This document shows, in pieces, positions 1 to 8,802 of a DNA stretch of 33,894 nucleotides. The first letter of the stretch is position 1. Each line of letters begins with the position of its first letter. The stretch spans positions 1-33,894 of the forward strand of contig CAJAOR010000210.1 of the NCBI GenBank assembly GCA_903942355.1, read 5' to 3'. This stretch comes from an uncultured Chlorobiaceae bacterium. Its GTDB lineage: Bacteria; Bacteroidota; Chlorobiia; Chlorobiales; Chlorobiaceae. The translations under genes were made by a program, and so were the position numbers. Below the pieces are notes generated by a model. That model was not told the DNA's origin. It worked only from the letters and a program-made list of their open reading frames with translations, and searched no databases.

Positions 1-688
1 GGTAGGCTGCATAGACCGCATTTCCTGCAAGGTAGGAAAAAGCGCCAAGACCCATAACCACAATAGCCGAACTTCCTGCAGCAAGACCGTCAAGGCCGTC
101 GGTAAGATTGACCGCATTCGATACAGCGGTAATGATAAAGATGACGATCGGAATATAAAAATAACCGTAATCCAGGGTCAGATGCTTGAAAAAAGGCACC
201 GTTGTCGTCGACTGGAGCACTGAAAAAACCGGATCATACCAGGTGTAGATCCCGATAACCAGGCCGAGTGTGACCTGCCCGATAAGCTTGTAACGAGCCG
301 AAAGCCCACCCTTGATTTTCAGTACCACCTTTCGGTAGTCATCAATAAAACCAATGATCCCCATCCAAAGAATGGCCAACATGATCAGCCAGACGTGCGG
401 ATCAATAAATTTTGACCAGAGCAACACAGAAAGTTCAATAGAAAAGATAATAAGCAGTCCTCCCATCGTCGGTAACGCCTTTTTCTTTTTATGCTCCGGC
501 GGAGCTTCTTCCTTGATGGGCTCAATAAAACGGGATTTCAAGTAACGGATAAATCCAGGACCCACAAAAAGAATAATCAGCAAAGCCGTAATTCCTGCTG
601 CGCTTGCCCTGAACGTGAGATACTCAATAACATGCAGTCCCGGAGGATCGAATATATCGTCTATGTACTTCAACAGATAATAAAGCAT
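1..688 (-). CDS. mraY: Phospho-N-acetylmuramoyl-pentapeptide transferase MraY (partial, 3' end outside window)
   Basis: Integral membrane enzyme that moves phospho-MurNAc-pentapeptide from UDP onto undecaprenyl phosphate, making lipid I, the first membrane step of peptidoglycan synthesis. The ATG at 688 opens a frame that runs off the left edge after about 229 residues, so the C-terminal third or more is missing. Visible family marks are TMGGLL near residue 74, the Asp-Asp pair in GFIDDYRK (residues about 113-120) and NLTDGLDG (about 194-201), which belong to the Mg/UDP active site. Several hydrophobic segments alternate with short loops. It starts 9 bases after the murF stop, with an AAGGTAAG-like ribosome site just upstream, so it is the next gene of the leftward dcw operon. 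Identity is very secure. Confidence 0.97.
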   Translation of the reverse strand, partial: MLYYLLKYIDDIFDPPGLHVIEYLTFRASAAGITALLIILFVGPGFIRYLKSRFIEPIKEEAPPEHKKKKALPTMGGLLIIFSIELSVLLWSKFIDPHVWLIMLAILWMGIIGFIDDYRKVVLKIKGGLSARYKLIGQVTLGLVIGIYTWYDPVFSVLQSTTTVPFFKHLTLDYGYFYIPIVIFIITAVSNAVNLTDGLDGLAAGSSAIVVMGLGAFSYLAGNAVYAAY

Positions 689-697
689 ACCGTATTC

Positions 698-2131
698 TTA
701 CCTTTTTATGGTTCTTGCGTTAATGAGTGCCTCAACAACCTGCTCAAGTTTCATTCCTCTTGACCCTTTGAAAAGCAGAATATCACCATCCTGCAACACG
801 GTCAGCAATGCCGCAAGAAGTTCTTCCCTGTTCTCGAAATGACCCCTGAATACTTGTGGAGCCTCAAGGCCAAAAATCCGGGCACTCTCTCCAAAGGTAA
901 AGAGCAAGTCAACTGAGCTCTGCTGAATATAGCGGCCAATGGCTTCATGTTCAACATCTCCGGCCACTCCAAGTTCAAGCATATCACCCAGAACCGCAAT
1001 CCTATGGCCTGCGCATGGCATATCACAAAGCGCATCAATTGCCCTGCGCATAGAATCCGAATTGGCATTGTAGGTATCATTGAGGATTCTGATGCCGCAC
1101 GAGTCCACAACCTCAAGCCGTTTCCAGCCAGGAGCAGGAGCAAGACGCTCAAGTCCCTCCCGAATCTGGCGGAGTGAAAGACCGAAATACTGCCCGACTG
1201 CAGCAGCCGCAATGGCATTGATGACATTATGCCTTCCGGTAAAGTTCAGAGTTACCGTTTCTGTACCGACAGTTGAGCATAACCGAAAAGAGATCATGCC
1301 GTCCCTGTTTACCGAAATATCCTCTGCCCAGCAGGTATGTGCCGCAATGTTGGCAACGCCATAATTGACGCTCCCTGAAAGCCCGACCCCAGCCGCGTTG
1401 AGCCGAGGATCATCGGTATTGACAAAAGCGGTGCCTCCGTTCTGGTTCAGATAATCGAAAAGTTGGGTTTCAGCTGCAGTAACCCCGTCAAGATCAAGAA
1501 GAAACTCCAGATGCTCATGACCGATATTCGTCAAAAGAGCATGAGTCGGCTTTACGATTTCAGCAAGCAATGCCATCTCTCCCGGATGATTGATGCCCAT
1601 TTCGACAACAGCAATCTCCGTATCAGACCTAAGCTGCAACAGAGTCAAAGGAACGCCGAGATGGTTGTTTCGGTTGCCTTGACTCATATGAACATAAAAA
1701 ACGGTTCCAAGAACCGACGCAACCATCTCCTTGGTGGTGGTTTTTCCATTGCTACCGCCGACAGCCACAACAGGAATCGAAAATTTGCTTCTGTACAGCA
1801 TGGCGAGTTGCTGCAACCCTGCGACCGTGTCGTCGGTGACAATAAAACCCTTGCCGGGTGGCGGCTCCACAGAGCCCTGCGCTTCATGCCACTCACGACT
1901 GACCATTGCCCAGGATGCGCCTTTTTCAAAAACAGCGCCAATAAAGTCGTGTCCGTCTGCATTTTCACCTTTCAGTGCAATAAAAAGCTCTCCTCCCGTT
2001 ATTACCCTTGAATCAATGACCACGACTGGCGACGCAATCTCCCGAGGCGGGAACTCCAAGCCTCCGACAACCACCTCTCCAACGTTCCGAAAATCATCAA
2101 TTGTCAGCACGCCATTCGCGTTTACTTGCAC
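698..2131 (-). CDS. murF: UDP-MurNAc-tripeptide--D-Ala-D-Ala ligase MurF
   Basis: Cytoplasmic ATP-dependent ligase that adds D-Ala-D-Ala to UDP-MurNAc-tripeptide, completing the pentapeptide that MraY uses. The 477-residue protein has a Mur ligase N-terminal domain, the ATP-binding loop GGSNGKTTTKE at about residues 125-135, the central motif AVVEMGINHPGEM, and NDTYNANSDSM in the C-terminal domain; this matches MurF in order and length. The start is GTG at 2131: an AAGGAG ribosome site sits 5 bases upstream and no better ATG lies nearby. The start overlaps the end of murE by 10 bases, and mraY begins 9 bases after the stop, so translational coupling in one operon is likely. MurE and MurC are excluded by the NDTYNANS motif and by the neighbouring murE. 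Confidence 0.97.
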   Translation of the reverse strand: MQVNANGVLTIDDFRNVGEVVVGGLEFPPREIASPVVVIDSRVITGGELFIALKGENADGHDFIGAVFEKGASWAMVSREWHEAQGSVEPPPGKGFIVTDDTVAGLQQLAMLYRSKFSIPVVAVGGSNGKTTTKEMVASVLGTVFYVHMSQGNRNNHLGVPLTLLQLRSDTEIAVVEMGINHPGEMALLAEIVKPTHALLTNIGHEHLEFLLDLDGVTAAETQLFDYLNQNGGTAFVNTDDPRLNAAGVGLSGSVNYGVANIAAHTCWAEDISVNRDGMISFRLCSTVGTETVTLNFTGRHNVINAIAAAAVGQYFGLSLRQIREGLERLAPAPGWKRLEVVDSCGIRILNDTYNANSDSMRRAIDALCDMPCAGHRIAVLGDMLELGVAGDVEHEAIGRYIQQSSVDLLFTFGESARIFGLEAPQVFRGHFENREELLAALLTVLQDGDILLFKGSRGMKLEQVVEALINARTIKR

Positions 2132-3681
2132 GCCGTCTCCTTCTCCGGAAATCCGGAAGCATTTTCCTGCATATATGTTTTTATAAGTTCCTGGTCAGAA
2201 AAATAATATTTTCGCCCTGCAATCTCCTGATACTTTTCATGCCCTTTTCCTGCCACGAGAAGAACATCGTCCTCTCTGAGCATCAAAACAGCCTCCCTGA
2301 TAGCTTCAGCCCTGTCGCTGATCCTCAGGTGATGACCACCGGTAATACCACGCTCAATTTCATCCAGAATTATCTCAGGCTCTTCGTCCCGAGGATTGTC
2401 AGAGGTGATGATGACCAGATCGGCCAATTCGGAAGCAATACGGCCCATTTCCGGACGTTTTAAGCGGTCTCTGTTGCCCCCGCATCCAAAAACCACAATA
2501 AGCCTGGAACCCTCAGGCTTGAGCCCGCGCAAGGTATCAAGCGCCTTCAAAAGCGCATCCGGAGTATGTGCATAATCTACAAAAGCACACAGCACCTGGC
2601 CATGCTCTCCAACTCTTTCCATGCGCCCCTCAACAGAGGAGACCGCCGAAAGGGAACGGCAAATCTCTTCGGGAGCAAGCCCCATTCCGGTACCGATGGC
2701 CGCAGCTTCAAGAACATTCATGACATTGAAAACTCCCGGCAGCCCGACCTGCATCGTCACAAGCGCATCAGGGAAATGAAGGGCAACCATACTTGACGAA
2801 ATAGTGCTCTCAAGAATGTCTGCATCAAAAAGCCTGCCGCAAGCCAAGAGGGCACGAGACTTTGGCTGCAACGAGCAGCAGTATATTTTATCCTGCGCTA
2901 CCCGGGCCGCCATCTGCGCTGCCCAGGGATCATCACAATTAAAGACCGCAAACCCTTCCGGGGAGAGCTGGTCAAACAGTTGCTGCTTGGCTGCAGCATA
3001 CTCCGGCATGGATTCATGAAAATCAAGATGCTCCATGGTAAGATTGGTAAAGAGTGCGGCATGAAACCGGATGCCAAAGACCCGTTGCAGCACAAGAGCA
3101 TGAGAAGAAACCTCCATGACGGCCGCCCTGCATCCCGCGTCCACCATCTGACGAAAGAGCGCGTGCAGGCCAGGAGCCTCCGGAGTCGTCCGGTCAAGCG
3201 GTATATCAAGCTCTCCAATCCGGCAGAGATTGGTGCCGATATAACCTGCCGGAATGCCATTGGCATTTAGCATTGCCGTGATCAGCTTTGCCGTCGTCGT
3301 TTTACCGTTCGTACCGGTAACCCCAATAATCAGCAACCGGTCAGAGGCTTTTCCATAAAAAATCCGAGCGGCCTCAGCCAAGGCTTTTCGTGCATCAGAG
3401 ACCTTGATATAGAGGCAGGAAGAGGTGATATCAGGAGGAAGGTCCTCGCAGATAACGGCAACAGCACCACGCTCTATCGCACTGCCGATAAAGCGATATC
3501 CATCAGTACAATAACCTTTAATTGCAACAAAAAGCGAACCGGGAATGACCTCTCGCGAATCACAGGTAACCATACCAATCGCCCCTCCCAGAAGGGTATT
3601 TCCCGCAAGTACCTCAAAGGGGACTCCCTTGAGCAACTCAGCCAGTTGCACCTCAGCGATGCGCTCTACTGGTAACGTCAT
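2122..3681 (-). CDS. murE: UDP-MurNAc-L-Ala-D-Glu--2,6-diaminopimelate ligase MurE
   Basis: Cytoplasmic ligase adding the third stem-peptide residue to UDP-MurNAc-L-Ala-D-Glu. The ATP-binding loop GVTGTNGKTTT lies at about residues 120-130. The C-terminal domain carries SDNPRDEEPE, with DNPR at about 428-431; DNPR is the known meso-diaminopimelate recognition motif, whereas lysine-adding enzymes have a different one, so the peptidoglycan should contain diaminopimelate. The length of 519 residues is normal. The ATG at 3681 overlaps the ftsI stop in an ATGA arrangement (4 bases), and the 3' end overlaps murF by 10 bases. It belongs to the leftward dcw operon. Confidence 0.97.
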   Translation of the reverse strand: MTLPVERIAEVQLAELLKGVPFEVLAGNTLLGGAIGMVTCDSREVIPGSLFVAIKGYCTDGYRFIGSAIERGAVAVICEDLPPDITSSCLYIKVSDARKALAEAARIFYGKASDRLLIIGVTGTNGKTTTAKLITAMLNANGIPAGYIGTNLCRIGELDIPLDRTTPEAPGLHALFRQMVDAGCRAAVMEVSSHALVLQRVFGIRFHAALFTNLTMEHLDFHESMPEYAAAKQQLFDQLSPEGFAVFNCDDPWAAQMAARVAQDKIYCCSLQPKSRALLACGRLFDADILESTISSSMVALHFPDALVTMQVGLPGVFNVMNVLEAAAIGTGMGLAPEEICRSLSAVSSVEGRMERVGEHGQVLCAFVDYAHTPDALLKALDTLRGLKPEGSRLIVVFGCGGNRDRLKRPEMGRIASELADLVIITSDNPRDEEPEIILDEIERGITGGHHLRISDRAEAIREAVLMLREDDVLLVAGKGHEKYQEIAGRKYYFSDQELIKTYMQENASGFPEKETACK

Positions 3682-5717
3682 GGGGATTTTCTTTTGATAT
3701 TCCGTGAAGCAAGCGTCACTCCTATAATTTTCTTTTGTACAACCCTGCTGCCAGAAGCAATGCTCTGGCCAACAACAACCCCGTCAACATCTCCCGAATA
3801 ATGCATCTCAAGATTAAGCCATTTCAACAAGCGCTGGGCATCGCGACCCTTAAAGCCCCGAAGTTCGGGAACCACCACCGTCAAAATAGAATCAAGACTT
3901 GACTTCTCAGAAGAATAAATAGCAAGGTTTTTCTGCATCTCCTCCGAACAGGCAATCATTCTCGTTGCGATACCGGAAAAAACCGGGGCGGCAACCGTTG
4001 CCGCGTAATAGGCCGTTTTCGGATTTTCAACAATAACAATAATCGCATAACGGGGAGTCTCAACCGGAAAATAGCCAACAAATGAAGAGACATAGACCGG
4101 GTTGGCATACGAACCTCCTGCAGCACGCCTTGCTGTTCCAGTCTTGCCGGCAACGGTAACTCCCGGCACCGCTGCATTTTTTGCTGTTCCACTGTCAACA
4201 ACGGCCTTGAAATATTCCTTTCCGAGATATCTCGCCGTTTCTACCGAAACCACCCTCCGGACTATTTCAGGAACACTCTCCCGAACAACCCGCCCTTCGG
4301 CGTCAATAATTTTTTTTATGATATACGGCTTCATTAATTCGCCGTCATTGGCAATTGCCGCATAGGACTGCAAGATCTGCAGAGGGGTGGCCATAACCTG
4401 ATAGCCATATCCCATCCAGGGAAGCGTCGTCTGATCCCACTTGGAGAGCGCCCGAACCATTCCCGGCGCCTCACCGACCAGTCCAATACCGGTTCTCTTT
4501 CCAAACCCGAAATTCCTTGTATAGGCGTTGAACTTCTCGCGCCCAATCTCCAAAGCCGTCTTGGCGGCCACAATATTGCTTGAATACATGATAGCCTCAC
4601 GAAACGTAATGTTCCCGTAAGGCTCATGATCCCTGATCTTGAGATTATAGATGGGCATAACCCCATTATTGGCAAACACCTTATCGTCCGCCTTTCTATT
4701 CAGGACTTCCGTTGCAGCGGCAGCCATAACCAACTTGAACGTCGAGCCTGGTTCATACATTTCAGTCACCGCACGGTTGCGCGAATTTTGTCGGGTCCAT
4801 GTTGCCCGGTGATTCAAGTCAAACGTCGGGCAGTTGGCCATGGCAAGAATTTCTCCTGAACGGACATCCATGACAATACTTGCTGCAGCATCGGCATTGA
4901 AGGTATTGACCGCCTTTGCAAGTTCATCTTCAACGATACTCTGAATATCTCCATCAATCGTCAATTGTACCGTATTGCCTTTTATCGGATCAAGTTGCTG
5001 GGCATCTGGCGCAGTGTAACGCACTCCCGTAGCTGTTCGCTGCAAAATCCTGGTACCGTCACGCCCTTTCAGCGCACTATTAAGCTGAAGTTCAAGCCCG
5101 CTGCTTCCATCACTTTCGCTCTTTGCACCTCCAATTGAACCAATCACCTGTGCGGCAACATTCAGGTAATATCGCTGCAGTTCCTTGTCAAACCTGACAC
5201 CGGGAAGTTTTTTCTCAATAATCAACTGCATAAGCGGCAGCGCTCTTGCGACCGGTATTTTCCTGCCTAGAACAGCCGCACCTTTACGACGTTGCAATGC
5301 TTGAAAATAAACCAATCTGTTGCCTCCCAGATACCGGGCAAAAAGGGTCGCCACCCCCCCTGAATTATTGTATGTTTTCTGTTTGCCTTTCTTGAATTTT
5401 ACCGGCTTGCCATTCTCATCATACAGCGGAGTATTGCGGACAATTGCTGGATCAGCATAGAATGAGATGGATTCGATACTTTCCGCCAGCAGACGTGCAT
5501 GCCGGTCAAGGATGGTTCCCCGCTGAGCACGCTCAGTAACCTCGCGCTCATACTGCTTGACTGCTTGCTCCTTGTATTTTCTTGCATTGACCACCTGGAT
5601 GTTAAGGAGCATGCCAATAATTGCAACAATAAACACCGAAAAAAGAAAAATCACAATGCCGAGACGCTTGACGAACTCCTTATCATCCGGTCTCTTGATG
5701 TCCTGCTGATCATTCAT
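3678..5717 (-). CDS. ftsI: Peptidoglycan D,D-transpeptidase FtsI/PBP3-like with C-terminal PASTA domain
   Basis: Class B penicillin-binding protein, presumed septal transpeptidase that crosslinks stem peptides during division. With the ATG at 5717 the protein has 679 residues: a short cytoplasmic tail, one membrane segment (about 18-42), a PBP dimerisation domain, then the transpeptidase domain with STFK (about 325-328, nucleophile Ser), SSN (about 379-381) and KTGT (about 525-528). The end, from VVPELRGFKGRDAQRLL to about residue 670, looks like one PASTA domain, as in SpoVD or Firmicute PBP2x proteins and unlike E. coli FtsI. An in-frame TTG six bases upstream is a less likely start. It follows the FtsL-like gene by 33 bases and overlaps murE by 4. 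Confidence 0.94.
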   Translation of the reverse strand: MNDQQDIKRPDDKEFVKRLGIVIFLFSVFIVAIIGMLLNIQVVNARKYKEQAVKQYEREVTERAQRGTILDRHARLLAESIESISFYADPAIVRNTPLYDENGKPVKFKKGKQKTYNNSGGVATLFARYLGGNRLVYFQALQRRKGAAVLGRKIPVARALPLMQLIIEKKLPGVRFDKELQRYYLNVAAQVIGSIGGAKSESDGSSGLELQLNSALKGRDGTRILQRTATGVRYTAPDAQQLDPIKGNTVQLTIDGDIQSIVEDELAKAVNTFNADAAASIVMDVRSGEILAMANCPTFDLNHRATWTRQNSRNRAVTEMYEPGSTFKLVMAAAATEVLNRKADDKVFANNGVMPIYNLKIRDHEPYGNITFREAIMYSSNIVAAKTALEIGREKFNAYTRNFGFGKRTGIGLVGEAPGMVRALSKWDQTTLPWMGYGYQVMATPLQILQSYAAIANDGELMKPYIIKKIIDAEGRVVRESVPEIVRRVVSVETARYLGKEYFKAVVDSGTAKNAAVPGVTVAGKTGTARRAAGGSYANPVYVSSFVGYFPVETPRYAIIVIVENPKTAYYAATVAAPVFSGIATRMIACSEEMQKNLAIYSSEKSSLDSILTVVVPELRGFKGRDAQRLLKWLNLEMHYSGDVDGVVVGQSIASGSRVVQKKIIGVTLASRNIKRKSP

Positions 5718-5750
5718 GAGCAATTCCGTTCATTTCGCAGTACAATCATT

Positions 5751-6188
5751 TCATGGCTCAAGTTCAACCGGAGGAATGCTAGCTGGTGAAAGCCCAAGTG
5801 CAACCGCATCCTGAGCGATATTACGAATACTATGCAGTTCATCCATTTTGAGTTCCTGTGACGTTATAACGCTGGAGGTCATCTGTATCTGTTCGCGAAG
5901 CTTTTCCGTCTTCACAGCAAGACTGTTGATGGCAAGAGTGTTATACACCTGAAAAAGAAACACGATCGCCCCGATTGGAATATACAGTAAAGCCTTCGGG
6001 TGCAACAACGAACGGATATCAAACTCAAGCGTATTGCTGACCAGTTCCCTCATCCCTGAACCCTTCTTCCCCTTGAACTCAGCAAAACCCCTGGCAACAA
6101 CTACCTGATCAGCGCTCTTTTTGCCAAAATCTTTAACGCGCCGAACAAACATGAGCAAAAAAGGACTAACCGTATTATTGGCATTCAC
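5751..6188 (-). CDS. ftsL: FtsL-like division protein (single membrane segment plus coiled coil)
   Basis: Small protein in the usual ftsL slot between rsmH and ftsI. FtsL-type proteins bind FtsB/DivIC and FtsQ/DivIB at the septum and control the FtsWI synthase. The 145 residues comprise a basic cytoplasmic region of about 65 residues, one hydrophobic segment (ALLYIPIGAIVFLFQVYNTLAI) and a short heptad-like stretch (LAVKTEKLREQIQMTSSVITSQELKMDEL) ending in a Pro-rich tail. The start is GTG at 6188, because a strong AGGGAGG ribosome site (about 6194-6200) lies 5 bases upstream. The frame could extend to a TTG at 6215, which would leave that site inside the gene. It overlaps rsmH by 14 bases. 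The call rests on position and topology; sequence similarity to FtsL is weak, and the long N-terminal part is unusual. Confidence 0.7.
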   Translation of the reverse strand: MNANNTVSPFLLMFVRRVKDFGKKSADQVVVARGFAEFKGKKGSGMRELVSNTLEFDIRSLLHPKALLYIPIGAIVFLFQVYNTLAINSLAVKTEKLREQIQMTSSVITSQELKMDELHSIRNIAQDAVALGLSPASIPPVELEP

Positions 6189-7173
6189 TGCAACCTCCCT
6201 GGCAAAATTTTTCAATAACCCTCAGCTTGGCACTTCTTGCTCTTGAGTTTAACGCGATCTCCTGCGCGGTTGCAAGCAGAGGCTTCCGGGTAACAGGGGT
6301 AACCGTACCCCATGCAAGAGGCTCCCTCAAACCAACCCCTTTTGGACCCCAGTCACTCCGCGCTTTTTCAGCAAAAAATCTTTTCACGATTCTGTCTTCA
6401 AGAGAGTGATAACTGATAACGGCCATCCTGCCATGCACCTCAAGGCAGTCGATACCAGCATCAAGCGCCCCTTGCAAAACATCAAGTTCAGCGTTCACCT
6501 CAATTCTCAATGCCTGAAACACTCTTGAAAGCGTCTTGATAACCCTCTCTCCGCCATGCGCATTATCACGAATAATTGATGCCAGCGCTTGTGTGCTGCC
6601 GACGGATCCATGTTGCTGACGGTATGCCACAATTGCCTTCGCAATACTGCGGCTTCTGGGCTCTTCTCCATATCGGTAAAAGAGCTTTGCAAGCTCCTTT
6701 TCGTCATATGCATTGACAATATCACCGGCACTTAACGTGGCGTCGGTATCCATTCGCATATCAAGCGGCCCCTCCCTCAGATAGCTGAAACCCCGTTCAG
6801 CCGTGTCAATCTGAAACGATGAAACCCCGAGATCCAGCAAAATACCGGCGACCTTCGGCTCCAACCCTTTGCCGATGCAAACCCTTGTAATAATAGCCTT
6901 GATATCAAAGAAATTTCCTTTGACCAGAACCGTGAGCGCCTCGTACTCCTTAAGCTTTTCGCCCGCCTCCCGTAATGCGGCCTCATCCTGATCAATACCG
7001 ATCAGCAACGATCCCTCATGAAAACCCGCAGCAACAAGCGCACGCAACATCGCCAGCGAATGGCCGCCGCCACCAAGAGTCCCATCGACATAAATTCCGG
7101 GTTTTTTGACCAGAAGCGCAACGATTTCGGCGGCAAGCACCGGCTCGTGAAATCTATTTTGTAGCATAACCAT
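6175..7173 (-). CDS. rsmH: 16S rRNA (cytosine(1402)-N4)-methyltransferase RsmH (MraW)
   Basis: S-adenosylmethionine-dependent enzyme that N4-methylates C1402 in the decoding centre of 16S rRNA. The protein has 332 residues from the ATG at 7173. It shows FHEPVLAAE at the start, the SAM loop DGTLGGGGHS at about 30-39, the aspartate-containing GILLDLGVSSFQID motif, GFSYLREGPLDMRMD, and the C-terminal ISYHSLEDRIVKRFF signature of the MraW family. The start was chosen because it shares one base with the mraZ stop (TAATG), a typical coupled junction; a second ATG six bases later is possible. The frame stays open further upstream into mraZ, but that extension has no family similarity. Second gene of the dcw operon. 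Confidence 0.97.
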   Translation of the reverse strand: MVMLQNRFHEPVLAAEIVALLVKKPGIYVDGTLGGGGHSLAMLRALVAAGFHEGSLLIGIDQDEAALREAGEKLKEYEALTVLVKGNFFDIKAIITRVCIGKGLEPKVAGILLDLGVSSFQIDTAERGFSYLREGPLDMRMDTDATLSAGDIVNAYDEKELAKLFYRYGEEPRSRSIAKAIVAYRQQHGSVGSTQALASIIRDNAHGGERVIKTLSRVFQALRIEVNAELDVLQGALDAGIDCLEVHGRMAVISYHSLEDRIVKRFFAEKARSDWGPKGVGLREPLAWGTVTPVTRKPLLATAQEIALNSRARSAKLRVIEKFCQGGCSECQ

Positions 7174-7643
7174 TAAAAATACCTGCCTGCAAGTGAAGCA
7201 AAACGACCCGCATTCTCCTGCAAGAGGGCACAAAGACGCTCGGGATCCCAAATAATCATTTTTGTATCTGCTCCGATAATAACAACATCTCTGGTAATTC
7301 CGGCATGATCAAGAAACTCCCTTGACAGCGCAACCCTCCCCTGACGATCAAGCTCAACCGTTTCAAGACTTTCATACATCAATGTCTTCAGAAGGCGCTC
7401 TTCAGGGTTGAAATCCGAAAGTCCGGAGATAGACTTTCTCATTCCGGCCCAGACAAACGGTTCATAAAGCTCAAGAGAGCTATCAGGTGCCTTCAAAATA
7501 TAGAGCCCTTCGATATGACCTGAAACGGCATCGCCGACACCCTCTGAAGTCGCAATCTCAAACTTCCGGCGGAACCTTACAGGAAGCATCAGTCGCCCCT
7601 TCTCATCGATGGCATGCCTCTCTTTTCCTATAAACCCAGCCAT
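7173..7643 (-). CDS. mraZ: Transcriptional regulator MraZ
   Basis: First gene of the dcw operon. MraZ is a ring-forming AbrB/SpoVT-fold DNA-binding protein that regulates its own operon by binding spaced TGG repeats. The 156-residue protein opens with MAGFIGKERHAIDEKGRLMLP, containing the first DxxGR swapped-hairpin motif, and repeats it as ELDRQGRVALS in the second half, so both AbrB-like halves are present. The ATG at 7643 has an AGGA ribosome site 10 bases upstream. The frame is open for a further 51 codons upstream, but that stretch contains the operator and the start used here fits the family. The operator is annotated separately at 7744-7768. The gene ends in a TAATG overlap with rsmH. 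Confidence 0.96.
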   Translation of the reverse strand: MAGFIGKERHAIDEKGRLMLPVRFRRKFEIATSEGVGDAVSGHIEGLYILKAPDSSLELYEPFVWAGMRKSISGLSDFNPEERLLKTLMYESLETVELDRQGRVALSREFLDHAGITRDVVIIGADTKMIIWDPERLCALLQENAGRFASLAGRYF

Positions 7644-7743
7644 TATGTCAATCCTGTCTGTTTCCGTTGTGCAGATACGCAGAGCAAACACCCGTTTTTC
7701 CCGCCGTTGGCAGGTATAAAAAACAAAAAGAGCGGACAAAAGC

Positions 7744-7768
7744 TCCCATTTTTTACCATTTTTTGCCA
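7744..7768 (-). promoter_or_regulatory. MraZ operator: three TGG direct repeats with 10-bp period
   Basis: On the strand of mraZ, TGGCA, TGGTA and TGGGA follow each other with starts exactly 10 bases apart, separated by A-rich spacers (complement CCA at 7746-7748, 7756-7758 and 7766-7768). MraZ proteins studied in E. coli and Mycoplasma bind TGGG-type repeats with the same 10-bp period in front of mraZ, so these are the likely autoregulatory boxes. A weak promoter-like TATACC element follows near 7714-7719. Binding is inferred, not shown. Confidence 0.75.
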
Positions 7769-7860
7769 CTTTAAAATGTATAAAAAATGGATGCACTAAA
7801 AAAATATTAGTCTATTTTATAGTGCAGTTGATAGAGATATTTCGAATGATGAAGATTACG

Positions 7861-8391
7861 ATGAAAAAAGGAGCAAAAGAGATTGTTGTCGACGGATATA
7901 ACTTGATCCACAAGCTTTATCCCTCTCTTGCTTCGGCATCGCTTGAAGTTCTGCGCGAAAAAACAGAAAAACAGCTTTTCCGTTTTCATCAGGAAACCGG
8001 TTGTCCTGTCACGATTGTCTATGATGGAAAAGGAAGTCCCAGAGAGAGCGCCTTCGGAGCACCGTTACATATTGTTTTTACTCCAGCATCAAAAAGCGCT
8101 GACCACTGGATTATTGATTACGCAAAGTCGTTGAACACCAGAGTAAAAATGGTTACTATTATCACTTCGGATGATGAGATTCGAAGGTATGTAACTGCTT
8201 TTGGTGCAACCTGTATAAAATCCGAAACGTTTGCCCGAAGACTGCAAGAAATCGAAGCCGCCATTACCAGCGGGAACGATAAAGAGCACTTACGGCGCAC
8301 GACGGTCAAAGAAAAAAAATTCAACGGCGAATTGCTGAGTGATAGAGAAGTAAACCGATGGATGAAGCTGTTCTCCAACGAAAAATCATAG
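7861..8391 (+). CDS. YacP-like NYN domain protein (putative endoribonuclease, Rae1/YacP family)
   Basis: The start of the protein, EIVVDGYNLIHK, and the later ITSDDEIRRYVTAFGATCIKSETFARRL match the NYN/PIN-like fold of the YacP family (DUF901), in which conserved aspartates bind metal. In Bacillus the member Rae1 cuts mRNA in the ribosome A site; a similar role here is an inference. The protein has about 176 residues from the ATG at 7861, which is preceded by GAAG. In-frame starts at 7846, 7849 and GTG 7822 are also possible. It is divergent from mraZ, sharing its upstream region, and is followed by a chorismate mutase gene 67 bases downstream. Confidence 0.8.
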   Translation: MKKGAKEIVVDGYNLIHKLYPSLASASLEVLREKTEKQLFRFHQETGCPVTIVYDGKGSPRESAFGAPLHIVFTPASKSADHWIIDYAKSLNTRVKMVTIITSDDEIRRYVTAFGATCIKSETFARRLQEIEAAITSGNDKEHLRRTTVKEKKFNGELLSDREVNRWMKLFSNEKS

Positions 8392-8458
8392 CGTTAACCC
8401 GACTCATTTTCTTATACTCTTGTTTGGCAACAAAGCATCACTCTTAACCACCGTCATT

Positions 8459-8788
8459 ATGATGTCCGACAGCACCGTCAACAATACAGCGCATTGGCAG
8501 GAACTTGACGAATGGAGAAAAAAAATCGATACCCTTGACCAGCAGTTGTCCTCACTGCTCTGCGAGAGACTGCATTGCGCCCAGAATATCAGCTCCCTGA
8601 AATCAAGAATTGGAGAACAGGTACTCCAGCCTGAACGGGAAAAAGAGGTACTGAACAATGTGCTGAACCATGCCGACTCGCCCCTGAAAGCCCTTGCACT
8701 CGAAAAAATATATCGCTGCATCATTGAAGAGACCAGGCTGTTTCAGCATGAGTGGAAAAAAAGTCAACCCGGTATTCAGGCCAGCTAA
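8459..8788 (+). CDS. Chorismate mutase, AroQ type
   Basis: Small all-helical enzyme of about 109 residues that converts chorismate to prephenate, the branch point to phenylalanine and tyrosine. It aligns with the AroQ fold: LDEWRKKIDTLDQQLSSLLCERL supplies the first helix with the N-terminal active-site Arg and the second Arg, SLKSRIGEQVLQPEREKEVL supplies Lys and the Arg-Glu pair, and IIEETRLFQ closes the pocket. No prephenate dehydratase or dehydrogenase domain is attached, so it is a stand-alone mutase. Two consecutive ATG codons (8459, 8462) can start it; no clear ribosome site is visible. The stop lies 14 bases before the mltG ATG, so the two are probably cotranscribed. Confidence 0.88.
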   Translation: MMSDSTVNNTAHWQELDEWRKKIDTLDQQLSSLLCERLHCAQNISSLKSRIGEQVLQPEREKEVLNNVLNHADSPLKALALEKIYRCIIEETRLFQHEWKKSQPGIQAS

Positions 8789-8802
8789 ACCCGCCCCTCG
8801 CA

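Noticed and set aside
1463-2011. Open frame of 182 codons on the plus strand inside murF
   Set aside because: It is antisense to a motif-rich murF, has no recognisable domain and no ribosome site.
7822-7860. Longer YacP-like protein from GTG 7822
   Set aside because: The extra residues add nothing to the NYN domain, which begins right after the ATG at 7861; kept only as an alternative.
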